Below, piece after piece: positions 15,914 to 26,544 of a stretch of DNA of 64,000 nt. Source of the DNA: Candidatus Heteroclostridium caecigallinarum. Its GTDB lineage: Bacteria > Bacillota > Clostridia > Christensenellales > CAG-314. The DNA lies in contig CAJFSP010000005.1 of NCBI GenBank assembly GCA_904419725.1, positions 1-64,000 on the forward strand, read 5' to 3'. The position numbers and the translations under genes were made by a program. The notes below the pieces were generated by a model. It was given only the letters and a program-made list of their open reading frames with translations. It searched no databases and was not told where the DNA came from. Every line of letters starts with the position of its first letter. The stretch's first letter is position 1.

Positions 15914-16537
15914 ATGCAAGTAAAATTGTTTGACACAAGCGCCAAGGAAATCGGCGCGCTGGAACTTAACGACAGCGTTTTCGGTTGTGAATATAACGAG
16001 GCACTTATTCATCAGGTAGTTGTCGCCCAGCTGGCCAACGCCAGACAGGGCACCAAAAGCACCCTGACCAGAACCGAAGTCAGGGGCGGCGGCAGAAAGC
16101 CGTGGAGGCAGAAGGGCACGGGCCACGCCAGACAGGGCAGCATCCGCGCTCCGCAATGGGTAAAGGGCGGCGTCGTGTTCGCTCCGAAGCCAAGGGATTT
16201 CAGCAAAAAAGCCAACAAGAGAGCAAAATACCAGGCTTTCAAGAGCGCGATCAGCTATAAAGCGCAGCACAACGAAATCATCGTTGTCGACAAAATCGAA
16301 TTGCCGGAAATCAAAACCAAACACGTTCAGAAAATTCTTTCCAACTTCAAACTCGACAAGAAAGTTCTGCTCGTGCTGCCGGAATACAACGAAGCGGTTC
16401 TCCGCGCCGGCAGAAACATTGAAAATCTGGCTATCTCCACCGTGGAACTGGTAAGTCTTTACGAAGTCGTTTCCAACGCGACAATCATGATGACGGCCGA
16501 CGCGGTTAAAAACATGGAGGAGGCTTTCGCGGAATGA
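15914..16537 (+). CDS. rplD: 50S ribosomal protein L4
   Basis: 207 residues. Has the exit-tunnel loop [18 protein letters not shown] followed by [18 protein letters not shown]. In enteric bacteria L4 represses its own operon; the long leader upstream may serve this here (inference). Overlaps rplW by 4 nt. Confidence 0.97.
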   Translation: MQVKLFDTSAKEIGALELNDSVFGCEYNEALIHQVVVAQLANARQGTKSTLTRTEVRGGGRKPWRQKGTGHARQGSIRAPQWVKGGVVFAPKPRDFSKKANKRAKYQAFKSAISYKAQHNEIIVVDKIELPEIKTKHVQKILSNFKLDKKVLLVLPEYNEAVLRAGRNIENLAISTVELVSLYEVVSNATIMMTADAVKNMEEAFAE

Positions 16538-16824
16538 AACAGTACGATATCATTAAAAGACCGGTGCTCAGCGAAAAAAGTTACAGCGAAATCGCCAACA
16601 AAAAATACGTTTTCGAAGTAGCGGTTGACGCCAACAAAATAGAAATCAAAGAAGCGGTGGAAAAAATCTTCGGCGTTAAAGTCGAAAAGGTAAACACCAT
16701 CAACGTCAGAGGAAAACTCAAAAGACAGGGCCGCACCCAGGGCTATACCTCTAAGCGCAAAAAGGCCATCGTGCAGTTGACCAAAGACAGCAAGGCAATC
16801 GAATTCTTCGAGAATCTGGCATAA
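16534..16824 (+). CDS. rplW: 50S ribosomal protein L23
   Basis: 96 residues. Typical [11 protein letters not shown] start, [20 protein letters not shown]-like core and a basic loop with [18 protein letters not shown]. It lies at the tunnel exit and docks trigger factor and SRP. ATG overlaps the rplD stop (ATGA), giving translational coupling. Confidence 0.96.
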   Translation: MKQYDIIKRPVLSEKSYSEIANKKYVFEVAVDANKIEIKEAVEKIFGVKVEKVNTINVRGKLKRQGRTQGYTSKRKKAIVQLTKDSKAIEFFENLA

Positions 16825-16838
16825 GGAGGACAAACAAA

Positions 16839-17666
16839 ATGGCAATAAGAAGATATAAACCAACTTCACCGGCTCGTCGTTTTATGTCAGTTTCGATGTA
16901 TGAGGAAATCACGACGAACAAGCCTGAAAAAAGTCTGCTTGCCGTTAAAAACAAGAGCGGCGGCAGAAACGCCACCGGCCGCATCACCGTAAGACACATC
17001 GGCGGCGGCAACAGAACCAAATACAGAATCATCGATTTCAGAAGAAACAAGGACGGTATTCCGGCGAAAGTCGCCACCATCGAATACGACCCGAACAGAA
17101 GCGCTTTTATCGCTTTGCTGCACTATGTTGACGGCGAAAAGAGATACATCCTCGCTCCTGTGGGACTTAACGTGGGCGACGTCGTGGTGAGCGGCGCCGA
17201 AGCCGACATCAAAGTGGGCAACAGCCTTCCGCTGGAAAACATCCCTGTGGGTACTTTCGTGCACAATATCGAAATGCACCCGGGCAAAGGCGGCCAGATT
17301 GCCAGGGCGGCGGGCATTTCCGCTCAGCTCATGGCAAAAGAAGGCAAATACGCCACGCTGCGTATGCCTAGCGGCGAAATGAGATACATCCTCGCCAAAT
17401 GCCGCGCCACAATCGGTCAGGTGGGCAACCTCGACCACGAAATCGTGTCGGTCGGCAAAGCCGGCAAAACCAGACACATGGGTGTGCGTCCTACCGTGCG
17501 CGGTTCGGTCATGAACCCTTGCGACCACCCTCACGGCGGCGGCGAAGGCAAATCGCCTGTCGGCAGACCTGGCCCTGTAACTCCTTGGGGCAAACCTGCT
17601 CTGGGTTACAAGACCAGAAAGAAAAAGAACGTCACCAGCAAATTTATTATCAAACGCGTTAACTGA
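16839..17666 (+). CDS. rplB: 50S ribosomal protein L2
   Basis: 275 residues. Conserved C-terminal [17 protein letters not shown] with the histidine near the peptidyl-transferase centre, and [19 protein letters not shown]. Needed for subunit association and peptide-bond formation. Confidence 0.97.
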   Translation: MAIRRYKPTSPARRFMSVSMYEEITTNKPEKSLLAVKNKSGGRNATGRITVRHIGGGNRTKYRIIDFRRNKDGIPAKVATIEYDPNRSAFIALLHYVDGEKRYILAPVGLNVGDVVVSGAEADIKVGNSLPLENIPVGTFVHNIEMHPGKGGQIARAAGISAQLMAKEGKYATLRMPSGEMRYILAKCRATIGQVGNLDHEIVSVGKAGKTRHMGVRPTVRGSVMNPCDHPHGGGEGKSPVGRPGPVTPWGKPALGYKTRKKKNVTSKFIIKRVN

Positions 17667-17684
17667 TGTGGAGGCAATGAGATA

Positions 17685-17960
17685 ATGAGCAGATCAATAA
17701 AAAAGGGACCTTTCGTCCAGCCGAAACTCCTCAAAAGAGTCAGGGAAATGAACGAAAAGGGCGAAAAGAAAGTTTTGAAAACCTGGTCGAGGTCTTCTAC
17801 GATATTTCCTGATTTCGTAGGACACACCATTGCCGTTCACGACGGTAGAAAACACGTACCGGTTTACATCACAGAAGACATGGTGGGCAACAAACTCGGC
17901 GAGTTTGCCCCTACCAGAACTTTCCGCGGCCACGCCGGCGGGAAGACCACTAAAAAGTAA
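17685..17960 (+). CDS. rpsS: 30S ribosomal protein S19
   Basis: 91 residues. [18 protein letters not shown] start, [21 protein letters not shown] core and [15 protein letters not shown] end. Head protein that pairs with S13 at the subunit interface. Confidence 0.97.
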   Translation: MSRSIKKGPFVQPKLLKRVREMNEKGEKKVLKTWSRSSTIFPDFVGHTIAVHDGRKHVPVYITEDMVGNKLGEFAPTRTFRGHAGGKTTKK

Positions 17961-17971
17961 GGAGGAGAACA

Positions 17972-18364
17972 ATGGCATCTAGAAGCAGAGATAAAGCGGT
18001 CAGCCGTAAAGAAAATAAAGACAAAAGACCTTTTGCCGTTGCGAAATACATCCGTATTTCTCCTTCCAAGGTAAGAATCGTAATCGATTTGATTCGCGGC
18101 AAAAACTATTTTGACGCGCTGGCCATTTTGGAAAACACCCCGAAAGCGGCGAGCCTTCCGGTAAAGAAAGTGCTTAACTCCGCCGCCGCCAACGCCGAAG
18201 TAAACAAGGGCATGTCCAAAGACGATTTGTACGTTGCCGAAATTTACGCCGACGCGGGTCCTACACTCAAACGCATTATGCCGAGAGCGCAGGGCAGAGC
18301 GTACAGAATCTTGAAACGCACGAGTCACATCACTGTCGTACTCGACAGCGTAAGCAACAGGTAA
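17972..18364 (+). CDS. rplV: 50S ribosomal protein L22
   Basis: 130 residues. The N-terminus is extended by about 18 basic residues relative to the usual ~112. [19 protein letters not shown] and the tunnel hairpin [18 protein letters not shown] are conserved. Binds all domains of 23S rRNA. Confidence 0.96.
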   Translation: MASRSRDKAVSRKENKDKRPFAVAKYIRISPSKVRIVIDLIRGKNYFDALAILENTPKAASLPVKKVLNSAAANAEVNKGMSKDDLYVAEIYADAGPTLKRIMPRAQGRAYRILKRTSHITVVLDSVSNR

Positions 18365-18374
18365 GGGGGTCAAA

Positions 18375-19049
18375 ATGGGTCAGAAAGTTAATCCGCACGG
18401 AATGCGCGTGGGCATCATAAAAGGTTGGAGTTCCCAGTGGTACGCCGACAAAAAAGATTTTGCCAGACTTCTCAAAGAAGACAACGTAATCCGTGAGTTC
18501 CTTAAAAAGAAATATTATTCCGCGGCCGTTTCTTCCATTGAAATCGAAAGAAGCGAAGGCAAAATTTCCGTCACGATGATGACTGCCCGTCCGGGCGTGC
18601 TCATCGGCAAAGGCGGCGCCAACGTGGAAATCATCAAAAACGAAATCGCCAAACTTTCCAAAGGCAACGCCGTTTCGCTCAATATCGTGGAAGTCAAAAA
18701 ACCGGATATGGACGCGCAGCTTGTTGCCGAAGGCATCGCCGCCCAGCTTGAAAAACGCGTAAGTTTCCGCAGGGCGGTAAGACAAAATATGGGCAGAGCC
18801 ATGAGGGCCGGCGCCAAAGGTATCAAAGCCATGGTATCCGGCAGGCTGGACGGCGCCGAAATCGCCAGAAGCGAACATTATCACGAGGGCTCAATCCCGC
18901 TGCACACTTTGAGAGCCGATATCGATTACGGTTTTGCCGAAGCGCACACCACTTTCGGCGTAATCGGCGTGAAAGTGTGGATTTACAAGGGCGAAATCCT
19001 CGCCAAAAAGAAATCCAACGAAGGAGGACAAGCAAATGTTAATGCCTAA
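18375..19049 (+). CDS. rpsC: 30S ribosomal protein S3
   Basis: 224 residues. [16 protein letters not shown] start, KH domain with [14 protein letters not shown] and the C-terminal [12 protein letters not shown]. Contributes to mRNA entry and helicase activity. Ends 14 nt inside rplP. Confidence 0.97.
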   Translation: MGQKVNPHGMRVGIIKGWSSQWYADKKDFARLLKEDNVIREFLKKKYYSAAVSSIEIERSEGKISVTMMTARPGVLIGKGGANVEIIKNEIAKLSKGNAVSLNIVEVKKPDMDAQLVAEGIAAQLEKRVSFRRAVRQNMGRAMRAGAKGIKAMVSGRLDGAEIARSEHYHEGSIPLHTLRADIDYGFAEAHTTFGVIGVKVWIYKGEILAKKKSNEGGQANVNA

Positions 19050-19467
19050 AAGAGTCAAAAGACGCCGTCAGTTCCGTGGCAGAATGAAAGGCGCCGCCCA
19101 CAAAGGCAACGAAATTTCTTACGGCACGTTTGGTCTTGTCGCCACCGAACCGGGTTGGGTGACTTCAAACCAGATAGAGGCGGCCCGTATCGCCATGACG
19201 AGATTCGTCAAGCGCGGCGGCCAGGTATGGATTAAAATATTCCCGCACAAACCGGTAACCAAAAAACCGGCGGAAACCCGCATGGGTTCCGGTAAAGGTT
19301 CCCCGGAATATTGGGTGGCGGTTGTGAAACCGGGCAGAGTAATGTTTGAAATGGCCGGCATAACCGAAGAACAGGCAAGAGAAGCGTTGAGACTGGCAAG
19401 CCACAAACTTCCGGTCAAATGCAAGTTTATGATGAAAGAGCAGGTAGCTGAGGGTGGTGAAGGTTGA
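19036..19467 (+). CDS. rplP: 50S ribosomal protein L16
   Basis: 143 residues. [19 protein letters not shown] start, the [22 protein letters not shown] core and [22 protein letters not shown]. Supports tRNA binding in A and P sites. ATG lies inside the rpsC end with AAGGAGG correctly spaced. Confidence 0.97.
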   Translation: MLMPKRVKRRRQFRGRMKGAAHKGNEISYGTFGLVATEPGWVTSNQIEAARIAMTRFVKRGGQVWIKIFPHKPVTKKPAETRMGSGKGSPEYWVAVVKPGRVMFEMAGITEEQAREALRLASHKLPVKCKFMMKEQVAEGGEG

Positions 19468-19676
19468 TGAAAGCGAATAAAATTCACGAAATGAACGACC
19501 AGGAACTGGTCAACAAGTTGAACGACCTGAAAAAAGAACTTTTCAATCTTCGTATGAGCCATGCAACAGGTCAACTGGCAAACCCTTTGTCGCTCAGAAA
19601 CTGCAAAAGAGATATCGCGCTCGTCAAAACGGTTATCCGCGAAAGAGAACTCCGCATCTCGGCGCACAAGGAGTAA
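19467..19676 (+). CDS. rpmC: 50S ribosomal protein L29
   Basis: 69 residues from the ATG at 19467; a TTG one codon earlier is in frame but unlikely. Has ELVNKLNDLKKELFNLRMSH and the RDIALVKTVIRERE helix. Near the tunnel exit. The start overlaps the rplP stop codon. Confidence 0.94.
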   Translation: MKANKIHEMNDQELVNKLNDLKKELFNLRMSHATGQLANPLSLRNCKRDIALVKTVIRERELRISAHKE

Positions 19677-19688
19677 TGGAGGGCTGAA

Positions 19689-19946
19689 ATGGAAGAAAGA
19701 GGATTGAGAAAAGAAAGAGTCGGCATCGTTGTTTCCGACAAAATGGATAAAACGATAACCGTGGCGGTTGTCAACAAATATAAACATCCGCTTTATAAAA
19801 AGACTGTTTCCAAAACCAAAAAATATAAAGTACACGATGAAAACAATACCGCCGGCATCGGCGACACCGTGTTGATTGCCGAAACGAGACATCTCAGCAA
19901 GGACAAATATTTCCGCCTTGTGGAGATTATCGAAAAGGCCAAGTAA
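19689..19946 (+). CDS. rpsQ: 30S ribosomal protein S17
   Basis: 85 residues. [21 protein letters not shown] start, [19 protein letters not shown] and the [15 protein letters not shown] motif. Primary 16S-binding protein. Confidence 0.97.
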   Translation: MEERGLRKERVGIVVSDKMDKTITVAVVNKYKHPLYKKTVSKTKKYKVHDENNTAGIGDTVLIAETRHLSKDKYFRLVEIIEKAK

Positions 19947-19959
19947 TTAAGGAGGACTT

Positions 19960-20328
19960 ATGGTACAACCACAAACCAGATTGAAAGCGGCCGACAACTC
20001 GGGCGCGAAAGAACTCATGTGTATCAGAGTGCTCGGCGGTTCGTTCAGGAAAACCGGCAATATCGGCGACGTCATCGTGGCAAGCGTCAAAAGCGCCAAC
20101 ACCGGCGGCGTGGTCAAAAAGGGCGACGTCGTTAAAGCCGTCATCGTCAGAACAACGTCAGGCGTGGGCCGCGCGGACGGCAGCCACATTCGTTTCGACG
20201 ACAACGCCGCGGTAATTATAGACAATCAGAAACAGCCGAGAGGCACTCGTATCTTCGGGCCTGTCGCGAGGGAACTGAGGGAAAAAGATTTCATGCGTAT
20301 CATTTCTCTTGCCCCGGAAGTTCTTTAA
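19960..20328 (+). CDS. rplN: 50S ribosomal protein L14
   Basis: 122 residues. [27 protein letters not shown] start and [19 protein letters not shown] end, both diagnostic. Part of an inter-subunit bridge; target of silencing factor RsfS. Confidence 0.98.
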   Translation: MVQPQTRLKAADNSGAKELMCIRVLGGSFRKTGNIGDVIVASVKSANTGGVVKKGDVVKAVIVRTTSGVGRADGSHIRFDDNAAVIIDNQKQPRGTRIFGPVARELREKDFMRIISLAPEVL

Positions 20329-20343
20329 GGAGGTCTGACAGAA

Positions 20344-20751
20344 ATGAACACTATGGAAATCAAAAAAGGCGATTTGGTCGAAATAACCGTAGGCGGCATC
20401 GACGTCAAAGGCAAGAGGGGCAAAGTGCTTGCCACCAGCCCTAAAAACGGCAAAATCGTTGTTGAAAATCTCAATATGGTCAAACGTCACACCAAACCGC
20501 GTTCGACCCAGAATCCGGGCGGCATCGTGGAAAAACCGCGCGCCATCGACGTGTCCAACGTCATGCTGGTGTGCCCTTCCTGCGATAAAACCACCCGTAT
20601 CGGTCACGTAAAGGCGGAAAACGGCAAATACGTTAGACAATGCAAAAAATGCGGCGCCGTCATCACCGACAGGAAAGACGACAAACAGGCTAAGCCTGCC
20701 GCCAAAGCAGCGAAAAAGAAAACCGCTAAAAAAGCGGATAAAGCCGAATAA
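20344..20751 (+). CDS. rplX: 50S ribosomal protein L24 with lysine/alanine-rich tail
   Basis: 135 residues against a usual ~103. The KOW core ([23 protein letters not shown]) and C-terminal [12 protein letters not shown]...RQCKKCG zinc ribbon are normal. After it comes an added tail of about 25 residues made of [19 protein letters not shown] similar basic low-complexity extension is on L30 in this same operon. Assembly initiator. Confidence 0.95.
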   Translation: MNTMEIKKGDLVEITVGGIDVKGKRGKVLATSPKNGKIVVENLNMVKRHTKPRSTQNPGGIVEKPRAIDVSNVMLVCPSCDKTTRIGHVKAENGKYVRQCKKCGAVITDRKDDKQAKPAAKAAKKKTAKKADKAE

Positions 20752-20765
20752 GGAGGAATAGCACT

Positions 20766-21344
20766 GTGGCAGAAAAGAAAGCGGCAAAAGTAGCCGCCAC
20801 GGAAGAAAACAGATTGATGGCTTCGTACAAAAACAGTGTCGTTCCGGCTCTTAAAGAACATTTCAAATACGAAAATATCAATCAAGTACCTAAACTTGTT
20901 AAAATCGTTATCAACGCCGGTCTCGGCGACGTAAAAGACAACGCCAAAAGTTTTCAGTCGGCGGTGGATGAAATCAAACTGATTTCGGGTCAGAAACCGC
21001 TGGTGACAAAAGCCAAAAAATCGGTCGCCAACTTCAAAGTGAGAGAAGGCATGCCGATTGGCGCCAAAGTGACTTTGCGCAACCGCAGAATGTACGAATT
21101 CATGGACAAACTCGTGTCCATCGCGCTTCCGCGAGTCAGAGACTTCCACGGCGTGAACGCCAACGCGTTTGACGGCAGGGGCAACTACACCCTGGGTATC
21201 AAGGAACAGCTTATCTTCCCTGAAATCCAGTACGACCAGGTGGAAAAAACAAGAGGTTTCGACATCACTTTCGTAACGACGGCCAACACCGACGAGGAAG
21301 CGAGGGAACTGTTGAGACTTCTGGGTATGCCTTTCGCGAAGTAA
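20766..21344 (+). CDS. rplE: 50S ribosomal protein L5
   Basis: 192 residues, starting at GTG 20766 after AGGAGGA. An N-terminal [16 protein letters not shown] segment precedes the conserved core ([60 protein letters not shown]). Binds 5S rRNA and contacts P-site tRNA. Confidence 0.96.
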   Translation: MAEKKAAKVAATEENRLMASYKNSVVPALKEHFKYENINQVPKLVKIVINAGLGDVKDNAKSFQSAVDEIKLISGQKPLVTKAKKSVANFKVREGMPIGAKVTLRNRRMYEFMDKLVSIALPRVRDFHGVNANAFDGRGNYTLGIKEQLIFPEIQYDQVEKTRGFDITFVTTANTDEEARELLRLLGMPFAK

Positions 21345-21356
21345 TGGAGGAAAACA

Positions 21357-21542
21357 ATGGCTAAAAAAGCACTTATTTTGAAGCAACAGAAAACACCTAA
21401 ATATTCCACCCGCGCTTATACGAGATGTTCCATCTGCGGCAGACCGCACGCCGTGCTTAAAAAATACGGCATATGCAGGGTTTGCTTCAGGGAACTCGCT
21501 TACAAGGGTGAAATTCCGGGTGTCAAGAAATCCAGCTGGTAA
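21357..21542 (+). CDS. rpsN: 30S ribosomal protein S14, zinc type (type Z)
   Basis: 61 residues with [20 protein letters not shown], the four-cysteine zinc site of the C+ form. A zinc-free paralogue, used on zinc starvation, is not in the window. Confidence 0.97.
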   Translation: MAKKALILKQQKTPKYSTRAYTRCSICGRPHAVLKKYGICRVCFRELAYKGEIPGVKKSSW

Positions 21543-21563
21543 GTCGTATAGGAGGAATAAACA

Positions 21564-21959
21564 ATGGTTGTTACTGACCCAATCGCAGATATGCTGACCC
21601 GCATCCGCAACGCCCTGACGGCGAAGCACGAGACTGTGGAAATTCCGGCATCGAATATGAAAAAAGCCATTGCTGAAATTCTCTTGAACGAGGGTTATAT
21701 CAGCAATGTGGAAATCAAAGAAGACGGCGTGCAGGGCAGCATCGTAGTTACCCTGAAATACAGCAAGGACGGCAACGTTATCACCGGACTTAAACGTATT
21801 TCCAAACCGGGTCTGCGCGTGTACGCGAAAAGCAACGAGATACCTACGGTTCTGAACGGTCTCGGCACCGCCATTCTGTCCACTTCCAAGGGTATCATGA
21901 CCGACAAGCAGGCAAGAGCCAACAATCTGGGCGGCGAAGTGCTGGCTTTCGTGTGGTAA
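21564..21959 (+). CDS. rpsH: 30S ribosomal protein S8
   Basis: 131 residues. [19 protein letters not shown] start and the 16S-binding end [26 protein letters not shown]. In other bacteria S8 represses the spc section by binding at rplE mRNA; no mimic was identified here. Confidence 0.97.
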   Translation: MVVTDPIADMLTRIRNALTAKHETVEIPASNMKKAIAEILLNEGYISNVEIKEDGVQGSIVVTLKYSKDGNVITGLKRISKPGLRVYAKSNEIPTVLNGLGTAILSTSKGIMTDKQARANNLGGEVLAFVW

Positions 21960-21972
21960 GGAGGAACAGGCA

Positions 21973-22512
21973 ATGTCAAGAATAGGTAGAATGCCGGTCG
22001 TCATACCGCAGGGAGTCGAAATCAAAGCCGAAAACGGTCTTGTTACCGTTAAAGGTCCTAAAGGCACGCTCAGCCAGCAGGTCGGCAAAGATATCAGTGT
22101 AAAAATCGAAAACAATGAAGTGATACTGACAAGAGCCAACGACCAGAAAGAAGTAAGGGCGCAGCACGGTCTTTACAGGGCGCTTATCCACAACATGGTG
22201 GAAGGCGTGACCAAAGGCTTTGAAAAAGCGCTGGTCATCAACGGCGTGGGTTACAAAGCGCAGATGCAGGGTAAAAAACTGGTGCTCAACATCGGTTACT
22301 CGCATCCGATAGAAATCGACCCGCCGGAAGGTATCACTATAGAATGTCCGTCGCTCACCGAAGTCGTTGTCAAAGGCTTCGACAAGACCGTTGTCGGTCA
22401 GGTGGCGGCAAACATCAGAGCCAAACGTGTCGTTGAGCCTTACCACGCTTACGGTATCCGTTATAAAGACGAATACGTCGCGATGAAAGAAGGCAAGACT
22501 GCCGGTAAATAA
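21973..22512 (+). CDS. rplF: 50S ribosomal protein L6
   Basis: 179 residues. [16 protein letters not shown] start, [10 protein letters not shown], and the C-terminal [30 protein letters not shown]. Near the sarcin-ricin loop and factor-binding site. Confidence 0.97.
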   Translation: MSRIGRMPVVIPQGVEIKAENGLVTVKGPKGTLSQQVGKDISVKIENNEVILTRANDQKEVRAQHGLYRALIHNMVEGVTKGFEKALVINGVGYKAQMQGKKLVLNIGYSHPIEIDPPEGITIECPSLTEVVVKGFDKTVVGQVAANIRAKRVVEPYHAYGIRYKDEYVAMKEGKTAGK

Positions 22513-22523
22513 GAGGTGAACAT

Positions 22524-22886
22524 ATGATTTCCAAAATCGATAAAAACGCTGACAGAAGAATCCGTCACGCGAGAGTAAGAAAAAAAGTATACGGCACTTG
22601 CCTGAGACCTCGCTTCAACGTTTACCGCAGCACCAGATACATCTATGTGCAGCTTATTGACGACGTAAACGGCAAAACGATGGTGGCGGCGAATTCGCTG
22701 CAAATGGCAAAAGAACTCAAAGGCAAGACCAAATGCGAACAGGCAAGAGCGGTGGGGCTCGCGGCAGGCAAACTGGCGCTGGAAAAAGGCATCACCGAAG
22801 TCGTGTTCGACAGGGGCGGCTATATCTACACCGGACGCGTTAAAGAAGTTGCGGAAGGCGCCAGAGAAGCCGGTCTCAAATTCTGA
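22524..22886 (+). CDS. rplR: 50S ribosomal protein L18
   Basis: 120 residues. [35 protein letters not shown] and [26 protein letters not shown]. Binds 5S rRNA together with L5. Confidence 0.97.
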   Translation: MISKIDKNADRRIRHARVRKKVYGTCLRPRFNVYRSTRYIYVQLIDDVNGKTMVAANSLQMAKELKGKTKCEQARAVGLAAGKLALEKGITEVVFDRGGYIYTGRVKEVAEGAREAGLKF

Positions 22887-22902
22887 TAGGAGGTAAAGTC
22901 AA

Positions 22903-23481
22903 ATGGAAAAGCGCGAAGGACAAGGTCAGAGAGCCGAACAGCAGAGAGACGGCAGACGTCCTAACAGCAGACCTAGGGGCAACAGGGAAAGACGCGAAGA
23001 AGCCGACGACCTCCAGAAGAAACTGGTTTGCATCAACCGTGTAACAAAGGTTGTCAAGGGCGGCAGAACTATGCGTTTCACCGCGCTGGTCGTCGTGGGT
23101 GACGGCAAAGGCAAAGTGGGATGCGGCACCGGTAAAGCGGCGGAAGTCCCTGCGGCAATCGAAAAGGCGACGCAGAAAGCCAAAAAGAACATGATAAACG
23201 TGCCTATCGTGGGCACCACCATTCCTCACGAAATCACCGGTAAATTCGGCAGGGGCAACGTGCTCCTGAAACCGGCTCAGCCTGGTTCCGGCGTTATCGC
23301 CGGCGGCAGCGTGAGAAACGTTCTGGAAGTTGCCGGTTACAAAGATATCCGTACAAAATGTCTTGGCAGTTCCAATCCGATTAACTGCGTAAAAGCCACA
23401 ATCAACGGTCTGGCAAACCTCAGAACGGCTGAACAGGTAGCCGCGCTGAGAGGCAAATCCGTTGAGGAAATTCAGGCGTAA
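22903..23481 (+). CDS. rpsE: 30S ribosomal protein S5
   Basis: 192 residues. An Arg/Gln-rich N-terminus (about 30 residues) precedes the double-stranded-RNA-binding fold ([20 protein letters not shown]) and the [17 protein letters not shown] region involved in decoding fidelity. Confidence 0.96.
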   Translation: MEKREGQGQRAEQQRDGRRPNSRPRGNRERREEADDLQKKLVCINRVTKVVKGGRTMRFTALVVVGDGKGKVGCGTGKAAEVPAAIEKATQKAKKNMINVPIVGTTIPHEITGKFGRGNVLLKPAQPGSGVIAGGSVRNVLEVAGYKDIRTKCLGSSNPINCVKATINGLANLRTAEQVAALRGKSVEEIQA

Positions 23482-23492
23482 GGAGGTAACAA

Positions 23493-24044
23493 ATGGCAGA
23501 AGCAGAAAACAAAGTCGCGGTCGAAGAAACGGCCGAGAAGCCTAAGAAATCCGCGCCTAAAAAGACAACGGCTAAAAAAGCCGAAGGCGAAACCAAAAAA
23601 ACCACCAAAAAAGCGGCCGCGGAAAGCGGCGAAAAAGCGGTAAAGAAAGCGGCGCCTAAAAAGACGGCGAAAGCCGACGGCGCGGCGGAAAAACCGGCCA
23701 AGAAAACAACCGCCAAGAAAACAACCGCCAAGAAAACCGCCAAAAAAGCGGAACCGGCCGTGCAGGCTCCTAGAATGCATCACGGCAGAGTGGTTGTGGA
23801 AAGCAAAACCCCGCTTTATAAAGTCAAAAACGAAAAAGGTCAGGCTCCTTACGTCATATCCGACGAAAGCGTGAAAGTAACGCTGATTAAGAGCACCATC
23901 GGCTGCCTGCAGAAACAAAAGGCCACCGTTGCTGCTCTGGGGCTTAAAAAACCGGGCTCTTCCAAAATCTTCAAGGTAAGTCCGGCTCTCAACGGCATGC
24001 TGTTCAGGGTCAGACACCTTATCAAGGTTGAAGAAGTCAAGTAA
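23493..24044 (+). CDS. rpmD: 50S ribosomal protein L30 with a long basic N-terminal extension
   Basis: 183 residues; the L30 fold is only the last ~57 ([20 protein letters not shown] to [12 protein letters not shown]) and normal L30 is about 60. Residues ~15-95 are a Lys/Ala/Thr-rich, histone-H1-like low-complexity region with repeated KKTTAKK units. A short folded-looking linker (~95-125, [21 protein letters not shown]) follows. The frame is continuous from a GGAGG-preceded ATG, so the extension is real coding sequence and not an upstream misassignment. It may bind rRNA or neighbouring nucleic acid (inference). Confidence 0.9.
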   Translation: MAEAENKVAVEETAEKPKKSAPKKTTAKKAEGETKKTTKKAAAESGEKAVKKAAPKKTAKADGAAEKPAKKTTAKKTTAKKTAKKAEPAVQAPRMHHGRVVVESKTPLYKVKNEKGQAPYVISDESVKVTLIKSTIGCLQKQKATVAALGLKKPGSSKIFKVSPALNGMLFRVRHLIKVEEVK

Positions 24045-24054
24045 GGAGGGCATC

Positions 24055-24501
24055 ATGAGAATTCATACTATACAACCGGCTCCGGGAGCGGTGACTTCGC
24101 CGAAAAGACTCGGCAGGGGCACCGGCAGCGGACTGGGCAAAACCAGCGGTAAAGGTCACAAAGGTCAGTGGGCCAGAAGCGGCGGCGGCGTCCGTATCGG
24201 CTTCGAGGGCGGCCAGATGCCTTTGACCCGCCGTCTGCCTAAGAGAGGCTTTACTAACAACTGGCGTAAAGAATATTCCGTAATCAACATCGGTGATTTG
24301 GAATGTTTCGACAACGGGGCGACCGTAACACCTGAACTCATCTTCGAAATGGGACTTGCGGCCGACAAAGGCAATGCCGGACTTAAGGTGCTCAGCGACG
24401 GTACACTCACCAAACAACTGACGGTCAAAGCGCACAAATTTTCGAAGTCTGCTATTGCCAACATCGAGAAAGCCGGAGGCAAAGCAGAGGTAATCGAATA
24501 A
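24055..24501 (+). CDS. rplO: 50S ribosomal protein L15
   Basis: 148 residues from the ATG at 24055 (AAGGAGGG upstream; the frame is open earlier but only inside rpmD). Gly-rich [21 protein letters not shown], then [23 protein letters not shown]. Its stop overlaps the secY start. Confidence 0.97.
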   Translation: MRIHTIQPAPGAVTSPKRLGRGTGSGLGKTSGKGHKGQWARSGGGVRIGFEGGQMPLTRRLPKRGFTNNWRKEYSVINIGDLECFDNGATVTPELIFEMGLAADKGNAGLKVLSDGTLTKQLTVKAHKFSKSAIANIEKAGGKAEVIE

Positions 24502-25814
24502 TGATTCAAACACTTAAAAACGCTTTCAAGACGAAAGAAGTCAGGGACAAAATCCTGATGACTTTGCTGCTTATAGCAATTTACAGGTTGGGCTCGTTTA
24601 TTCCGGTTCCCGGCATAGACACAAGCGTTACGCAAAGCGCTTTTAACGGGCAAAACTTTCTGGGCATACTCAACGCCATCACCGGCGGCGCTCTCGCCAA
24701 CGGTACGCTGTTCGCCATAGGTATTTCGCCTTACATCAACGCGTCGATTATAGTGCAACTTCTTACCGTCGCCGTTCCTTCGCTCGAAAGACTTTCGAGA
24801 CAGGGCGACGAAGGCAGAAAGAAACTCACCAAAATCACGCGTTACTTCACGGTGGTGCTGGCGGCGATCCAGGCGGTGGGTATCCTGTTTGCGTTCAGCA
24901 ACCAAGGCGTGCTCAACGCGGACCTCATTTCCGTCGAATACACAATGCCTACATGGGTGTTGTTCATATTCGTTTCGCTGATTCTGGTGGCGGGCTCCTG
25001 CCTGTGCATGTGGATTGGCGAGCGTATCACGGAATACGGGGTGTCCAACGGCATGTCGCTGCTCATTTTCGTGGGTATCCTGGCGACGGCAGGCACTTCG
25101 ATTCTCTCGGCGTTTCAAAGTGTTATCGACAGCGGCTTTTCCAGCGGCGGCTGGGAACTCCTGGGCTTCTTCGTGATGGCGATTATCATCTTCGCCTTCA
25201 TAGTCCTGGTTGACAAAGCCGAAAGAAAAATAACAGTCCAATACGCCAAACAAATCAAAGGCAACAAGATGTACGGCGGTCAGAACACCACCATCCCGAT
25301 CAGGGTAAACGGTTCCGGCGTGCTGCCGCTTATCTTCGCGTTTGCCATCACTTCCTTCCCGGAAATGCTGTTCAACACCTTCTGGGCGGGACAGGATTGG
25401 GTAAACTGGTACACCGTTAATCTCGGTACGCAGTCTTGGGTTTACCCGATAGCGTTGACGATTTTCATCTTCTTGTTTGCATTCTTCTATCAGCAGGTGC
25501 AATTCAATCCGGTGGAAGTGTCAAAAAACATCCAGAACAACGGCGGTTTCATTCCGGGCATCAGACCGGGGCAGCCTACGGCGGAATACCTGACCAAGGT
25601 GATACAGAGAATCACTTTCTACGGGGCGCTGTTCCTGGCTATCATCGCCTTTGTGCCTAGTTTGCTGTTCAGCCTCATCGGCGCCAGCGAAATAGGATTG
25701 CTCAATACTTTCAGCGCGACGGGTATGCTTATCGTCGTAAGCGTGGCGCTCGAGTTTGACAAATCTCTGGAAAATCTGCTTATGATGAAATATTACAGAG
25801 GCTTCCTGAAATAA
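24501..25814 (+). CDS. secY: Preprotein translocase subunit SecY
   Basis: 437 residues, ten transmembrane helices. Begins with a typical basic amphipathic helix (FKTKEVRDKILMTLLLIAIYRLGSFIPVPGID); has plug-region GGALANGTLFAIGISPYINASIIVQLL and the cytoplasmic GGFIPGIRPGQPT loop. Forms the SecYEG channel with SecE (61442) and SecG (48302), both also in the window. TAATG overlap with rplO. Confidence 0.97.
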   Translation: MIQTLKNAFKTKEVRDKILMTLLLIAIYRLGSFIPVPGIDTSVTQSAFNGQNFLGILNAITGGALANGTLFAIGISPYINASIIVQLLTVAVPSLERLSRQGDEGRKKLTKITRYFTVVLAAIQAVGILFAFSNQGVLNADLISVEYTMPTWVLFIFVSLILVAGSCLCMWIGERITEYGVSNGMSLLIFVGILATAGTSILSAFQSVIDSGFSSGGWELLGFFVMAIIIFAFIVLVDKAERKITVQYAKQIKGNKMYGGQNTTIPIRVNGSGVLPLIFAFAITSFPEMLFNTFWAGQDWVNWYTVNLGTQSWVYPIALTIFIFLFAFFYQQVQFNPVEVSKNIQNNGGFIPGIRPGQPTAEYLTKVIQRITFYGALFLAIIAFVPSLLFSLIGASEIGLLNTFSATGMLIVVSVALEFDKSLENLLMMKYYRGFLK

Positions 25815-25920
25815 GACGGCGGTCTTAAAAAGGCAGCGATGAATGTCCGCGGCGAAGGCGAACGGCGCCTTTTGCCTCGGGCAATACGTCGGTTAAAGAC
25901 AAAATAAGGGGGAAGTTAAT
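25815..25920 (+). other. secY-adk spacer with a weak hairpin
   Basis: 106 nt. AAGGCG/CGCCTT (25855-25871) forms a short hairpin followed by TTTG only. It may reduce read-through but is not a convincing terminator. GGGGGAAG provides the adk ribosome site. Confidence 0.4.
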
Positions 25921-26544
25921 ATGCGTATAGTGTTGTTGGGCGCCCCGGGCGCCGGTAAAGGCAGCCAGGCTAAAAAAATCGCGGAGAAATACGGTTTGCC
26001 GCATATATCCACGGGGGATATTTTCCGCAGCCTGCGTCCCGATACAGAACTCGGCAGAATTTTTGCCGAATATTCCGCAAAAGGCCAACTCGTACCCGAC
26101 GAAATTGTCCTCAAAATCGTTGAGGAAAGACTTGAAAAAGACGACTGCAAAAACGGATTCATTATGGACGGTTTTCCGCGCACCATACCGCAGGCCGAGG
26201 CATTTGAAAGAGACATTCACGCGGACGTGGCATTGAACTTTCAGGTCGATTACGGCATTTTGATGGACAGGCTCACCGGCAGATGGACCTGCAAAAAATG
26301 CGGGGCACCGTATCATGTGTCCACAATGAACGGCATTACCGTTTGCTCCAAGTGCGGCGGCGAACTGATTCAGCGTGAGGACGACAAAGCCGAAACGGTG
26401 GCGAAACGTCTTCAGGTTTATGACAGTCAGACCAAACCTCTCATCGAGTTTTACGAAAAGGTCGGCGTTCTCAAAACGCTGGACGCCAGCAAACCGATTG
26501 ACGAAGTGTTTGAAAAAATCGTTCAAATTTTGGACAATTTATGA
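25921..26544 (+). CDS. adk: Adenylate kinase (zinc-lid type)
   Basis: 207 residues. P-loop GAPGAGKG (8-15), STGDIFR, DGFPRT, and a LID domain with CKKCG...CSKCG (about residues 123-144), the zinc form of Gram-positives. ATP + AMP to 2 ADP. Slightly shorter than the usual ~215. Its stop codon overlaps the map start. Confidence 0.96.
   Translation: MRIVLLGAPGAGKGSQAKKIAEKYGLPHISTGDIFRSLRPDTELGRIFAEYSAKGQLVPDEIVLKIVEERLEKDDCKNGFIMDGFPRTIPQAEAFERDIHADVALNFQVDYGILMDRLTGRWTCKKCGAPYHVSTMNGITVCSKCGGELIQREDDKAETVAKRLQVYDSQTKPLIEFYEKVGVLKTLDASKPIDEVFEKIVQILDNL

Noticed and set aside
23530-23760. Tandem-repeat or CRISPR-like pattern in rpmD
   Set aside because: The repeats are imperfect codons for Lys/Ala/Thr within a continuous frame; no spacer structure.
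25855-25875. Terminator between secY and adk
   Set aside because: The stem is short and only three T follow; adk is expected to be co-transcribed.
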